Shown in pieces: positions 7,238 through 9,340 of a DNA stretch of 9,340 nt. The position numbers and the translations under genes are program-made. Within the stretch, counting starts at the first letter, position 1, and each line of letters begins with the position of its first letter. The notes below the pieces were generated by a model that saw only the letters and a program-made list of their open reading frames with translations, did not search any database and had not been told where the DNA came from. Source of the DNA: Spirochaetales bacterium (GTDB lineage Bacteria; Spirochaetota; Spirochaetia; ARS1246); assembly GCA_018644745.1 (NCBI GenBank), contig JABGPX010000738.1, forward strand, positions 1-9,340, in the 5' to 3' direction.

Positions 7238-7268
7238 TTGCTGCCCTTCGTGATAATCTCCATATGTT

Positions 7269-8312
7269 ATGAATTTGCAGAAGGTTTCCGTTGTTTTACT
7301 CGCCATAATTGCCCTTGGACTCATTTTTGTTGCGGTGGATGTCGCGCAAACTGTACTCATGCCGCTTGTCATCGCGCTGTTGTTTTCCTTTGTGCTTGCA
7401 CCGGTAGTTGAGAAACTTCATAAATTGCGGGTCCCGCGGGGAATAGCGATCGTTCTCGTAATCTTGCTGATTCTCGGGGTATTTTTTCTAATCGGATTGT
7501 TCTTCTACACCAGTTTCCAATCCTTTGTTCGAGTGTTTCCAAAATATCAAGCCAAGTTTGAAACTACCTTTCGGGGTCTCTCGATCGGGCTTACCGAGCG
7601 TTTTGGATTACCTACCGGTCTGCTTGATGATATGGATTGGTCGAGTATGATACGCGGCTATCTCATTGAACTGTCAGGAACTTCTATCGATTTTGCGAAA
7701 GGCCTTTTTGTTGTTACAATCTTTTTGATTTTCCTGCTCTTGGAACGACCATATCTCGAGAAAAAGCTGAGAGCTGCCTTTGCTGAATCGACAAGCATAA
7801 AAATTGGCCATATTCTCGAGCATATAAACCAGCAGATAGGGAAGTATCTGTCAGTAAAGCTGTTTGTAAGTTCTATAACCGGCGTATTGGTGTGGCTCTC
7901 TCTATCGCTCATTGGTATGGACTTTCCTATCGTATGGGGATTTGCAGGTTTTCTGATGAATTTCGTTCCAAATATCGGATCTATGCTGCATTTTCTAATT
8001 GTTTCGGTCCTCGGCTTTATTCAGTTTTATCCGGATTCACCAGGGAAGATTGTGGCGGTTGCCCTCTCTATGGCTCTTATTCAGAATGTAATTGGGAATT
8101 TTTTTGACCCAAGACTTCAGGGGCATAGGCTCGATATAAGCCCTTTTTTGGTACTCTTCAGCCTTATCGTATGGGGCTGGCTCTGGGGGCCGGTAGGGAT
8201 GCTCCTTGCTACGCCCCTCACAGTGGCGGTTAGAATTGTTTGCGATAACGTTCCTGCTCTCGCTCCTGTAGGCGTGCTTATGGGAAAAGGCTTCGGCAGG
8301 AAGAAAAAATAA
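7269..8312 (+). CDS. AI-2E family transporter (PerM/TqsA-type membrane protein)
   Basis: This 347-residue inner-membrane protein belongs to the AI-2E exporter (PerM, YdiK, TqsA) family; most members have unknown substrates, and some act as ion antiporters or export autoinducer-2. Hydrophobic stretches are at about 6-26, 28-48, 57-82, 145-158, 198-217, 221-250, 260-275 and 290-322. Between the third and fourth is a soluble region of about 60 residues, as in the family. Typical motifs are FLMNFVPNIGS (228-238) and the stretch from LDISPFLVLF (288-297) through WGPVGMLLATPLT (306-318). The C-terminus is basic (GRKKK). The start is the only one possible near here, because an in-frame TAA lies at 7254-7256, yet no SD sequence precedes it. 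The reading is thus sound but initiation may be weak or near leaderless. It is followed after 9 bases by trpS. The substrate cannot be told from sequence. Confidence 0.93.
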   Translation: MNLQKVSVVLLAIIALGLIFVAVDVAQTVLMPLVIALLFSFVLAPVVEKLHKLRVPRGIAIVLVILLILGVFFLIGLFFYTSFQSFVRVFPKYQAKFETTFRGLSIGLTERFGLPTGLLDDMDWSSMIRGYLIELSGTSIDFAKGLFVVTIFLIFLLLERPYLEKKLRAAFAESTSIKIGHILEHINQQIGKYLSVKLFVSSITGVLVWLSLSLIGMDFPIVWGFAGFLMNFVPNIGSMLHFLIVSVLGFIQFYPDSPGKIVAVALSMALIQNVIGNFFDPRLQGHRLDISPFLVLFSLIVWGWLWGPVGMLLATPLTVAVRIVCDNVPALAPVGVLMGKGFGRKKK

Positions 8313-8321
8313 GGAAGAAAC

Positions 8322-9340
8322 ATGGACAGGAAAAAAATACTCACTGGGGACAGACCCTCGGGAAAACTGCATTTAGGACACTATGTCGGCTCTCTGGCCA
8401 ACCGCGTTCGTCTTCAAGACGAATATGAGTGTTATTTCATAGTAGCCGACCTGCATACACTTACTACAAAACCGGATAAAGAATCTATTGAAGAAATCGC
8501 CGAGAATGCGCGGCAGATGGTCTACGATTATTTGGCGTGCGGTATTGATCCATTGAAAGTTGTCATTTATCTGCAATCGGCGGTTCACGAAGTGTTTGAA
8601 ATGAATTTATTTTTTGAAATGCTCACTACCGTACCTCGACTGCAGAGGCTGCCGAGTCTGAAAGACATGGCAAAATCGGCGAATCTGGCTGAGATGCCCT
8701 TTGGCCTTCTTGGGTATCCGGTATTGCAAGCGGCGGATATCCTTATGCCGCGTGCAAATCTCGTTCCGGTCGGCAAGGACAACGAGGCTCATGTTGAGCT
8801 GACGAGGGAGATAGCCCGCAGATTCAATAACATGTATGGAGAGGTTTTTCCGGTGCCCGATGTGCTGATTGGTGAAGTGCCGTCACTGGTAGGAACCGAC
8901 GGCAGCGCCAAAATGTCAAAATCTCTCGACAACGCGATTTTATTGTCGGACGATAAAAAGGAAGTAGAGAATAAAGTTAACGGTATGTATACAGACCCGA
9001 AACGTGTCAGGGCAGACATCCCGGGAACTGTGGAAGGGAATCCAGTATTCATCTATCACGATGTTTTCAATCCAAAAAAGGCAGAAGTTGATGATCTCAA
9101 AGAGCGCTATCGGAATGGAACCGTGGGCGATGTAGAAGTGAAGCAGAAGCTCAGTGCCGCTTTGAACTTATTTCTCGATCCGATTAGGGAGAAGCGAAGC
9201 GAGTTCGAAGCCAAGAGCGGTTATGTTGATGAAGTCCTTTATGATGGAACCATGAAGATGCGCGAAGTCGCCCGTAGCACGCTCATGGATATGAAAAAGG
9301 CCATGGGTGTTACCGGAATATGGAACCGCATTAGCAGGAA
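8322..9340 (+). CDS. trpS: Tryptophanyl-tRNA synthetase (3' end outside the window)
   Basis: This class I aminoacyl-tRNA synthetase charges tRNA-Trp with tryptophan using ATP in the cytosol. The frame is open from ATG 8322 to the window end: 339 codons and no stop. TrpRS enzymes are usually about 330-345 residues, so only the last few residues should be missing. The class I signatures are present: [16 protein letters not shown] (9-24) with the HIGH-type box HLGH at 17-20, and KMSKS at 197-201 in [13 protein letters not shown]. Also typical are [11 protein letters not shown] (132-142), [21 protein letters not shown] (149-169), and MYTDP followed by a VEGNPVF segment. The GDRPSG opening places it with the GDRPTG-type TrpRS of streptococci and the Deinococcus second enzyme rather than the SGIQPSG type of E. 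coli. AAGGA (8311-8315) overlaps the TAA of the preceding gene, and the gap is 9 bases, so translation is probably coupled. Confidence 0.97.
   Translation, partial: MDRKKILTGDRPSGKLHLGHYVGSLANRVRLQDEYECYFIVADLHTLTTKPDKESIEEIAENARQMVYDYLACGIDPLKVVIYLQSAVHEVFEMNLFFEMLTTVPRLQRLPSLKDMAKSANLAEMPFGLLGYPVLQAADILMPRANLVPVGKDNEAHVELTREIARRFNNMYGEVFPVPDVLIGEVPSLVGTDGSAKMSKSLDNAILLSDDKKEVENKVNGMYTDPKRVRADIPGTVEGNPVFIYHDVFNPKKAEVDDLKERYRNGTVGDVEVKQKLSAALNLFLDPIREKRSEFEAKSGYVDEVLYDGTMKMREVARSTLMDMKKAMGVTGIWNRISR

Noticed and set aside
7264..7272. ATG at 7264 as an alternative start for the transporter
   Set aside because: It is out of frame and ends at once (ATG TTA TGA).
7220..7411. A 63-codon plus-strand frame overlapping the start of the AI-2E gene
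   Set aside because: Its translation is Cys-rich and lacks any motif, and it overlaps the transporter, whose membrane segments and motifs are clear in the other frame.
7269..8312. Reading the AI-2E family protein as evidence of quorum sensing
   Set aside because: The family name is historical; most members are not autoinducer exporters, and no luxS or lsr gene is seen here.

Overview
This is a bacterial chromosomal window of ordinary coding density. It carries seven complete or near-complete genes plus the tail of an eighth, and no gene-free gap longer than about 135 bases. The centre is a deoxy-sugar (L-fucose / L-rhamnose type) catabolic locus split over both strands. I see no mobile element, CRISPR array, rRNA or tRNA. 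The host cannot be named with confidence. Most starts have clear Shine-Dalgarno (SD) sequences: GGAGG before fucI, AAGGAG before the kinase, AAGGA before trpS. This argues against a typical Bacteroidota member, which seldom uses SD, but fits many other Gram-negative lineages. GC content looks intermediate by eye.

Left part (1-1723, + strand): the C-terminal end of a class II (RhaE-like) sugar-phosphate aldolase, cut by the window edge, is followed 5 bases later by an FGGY sugar kinase of the rhamnulokinase (RhaB) family. Middle (1819-7135, - strand): read in transcription order, these are L-fucose isomerase FucI, L-fucose mutarotase FucU (start corrected here to 5316), a gamma-class carbonic anhydrase-like protein, and a soluble hybrid histidine kinase (GAF-PAS-PAS-HisKA-HATPase-REC). 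The first three are packed like an operon with gaps of 10 and 18 bases. The kinase follows after 114 bases that contain their own promoter-like sequence. Right part (7269-9340, + strand): an AI-2E (PerM/TqsA-type) family membrane protein is followed 9 bases later by tryptophanyl-tRNA synthetase, which runs off the right edge almost complete.

Taken together, FucU would equilibrate the anomers of L-fucose, FucI would make L-fuculose, the kinase would make the 1-phosphate, and the aldolase would cleave it to dihydroxyacetone phosphate and L-lactaldehyde. The set therefore forms a full upper fucose pathway, although the kinase and aldolase look rhamnose-type by sequence. No sugar transporter and no DNA-binding regulator is visible here. 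The divergent 133-base region between fucI and the AI-2E gene holds a promoter-like sequence for fucI, with a dyad around its -35 element, and a run of overlapping inverted repeats. It is the most likely control point in the window. I found no convincing undescribed system. The items most worth checking are the rhamnose/fucose hybrid pathway, the dyad cluster, and the role of the soluble hybrid kinase beside the sugar genes.
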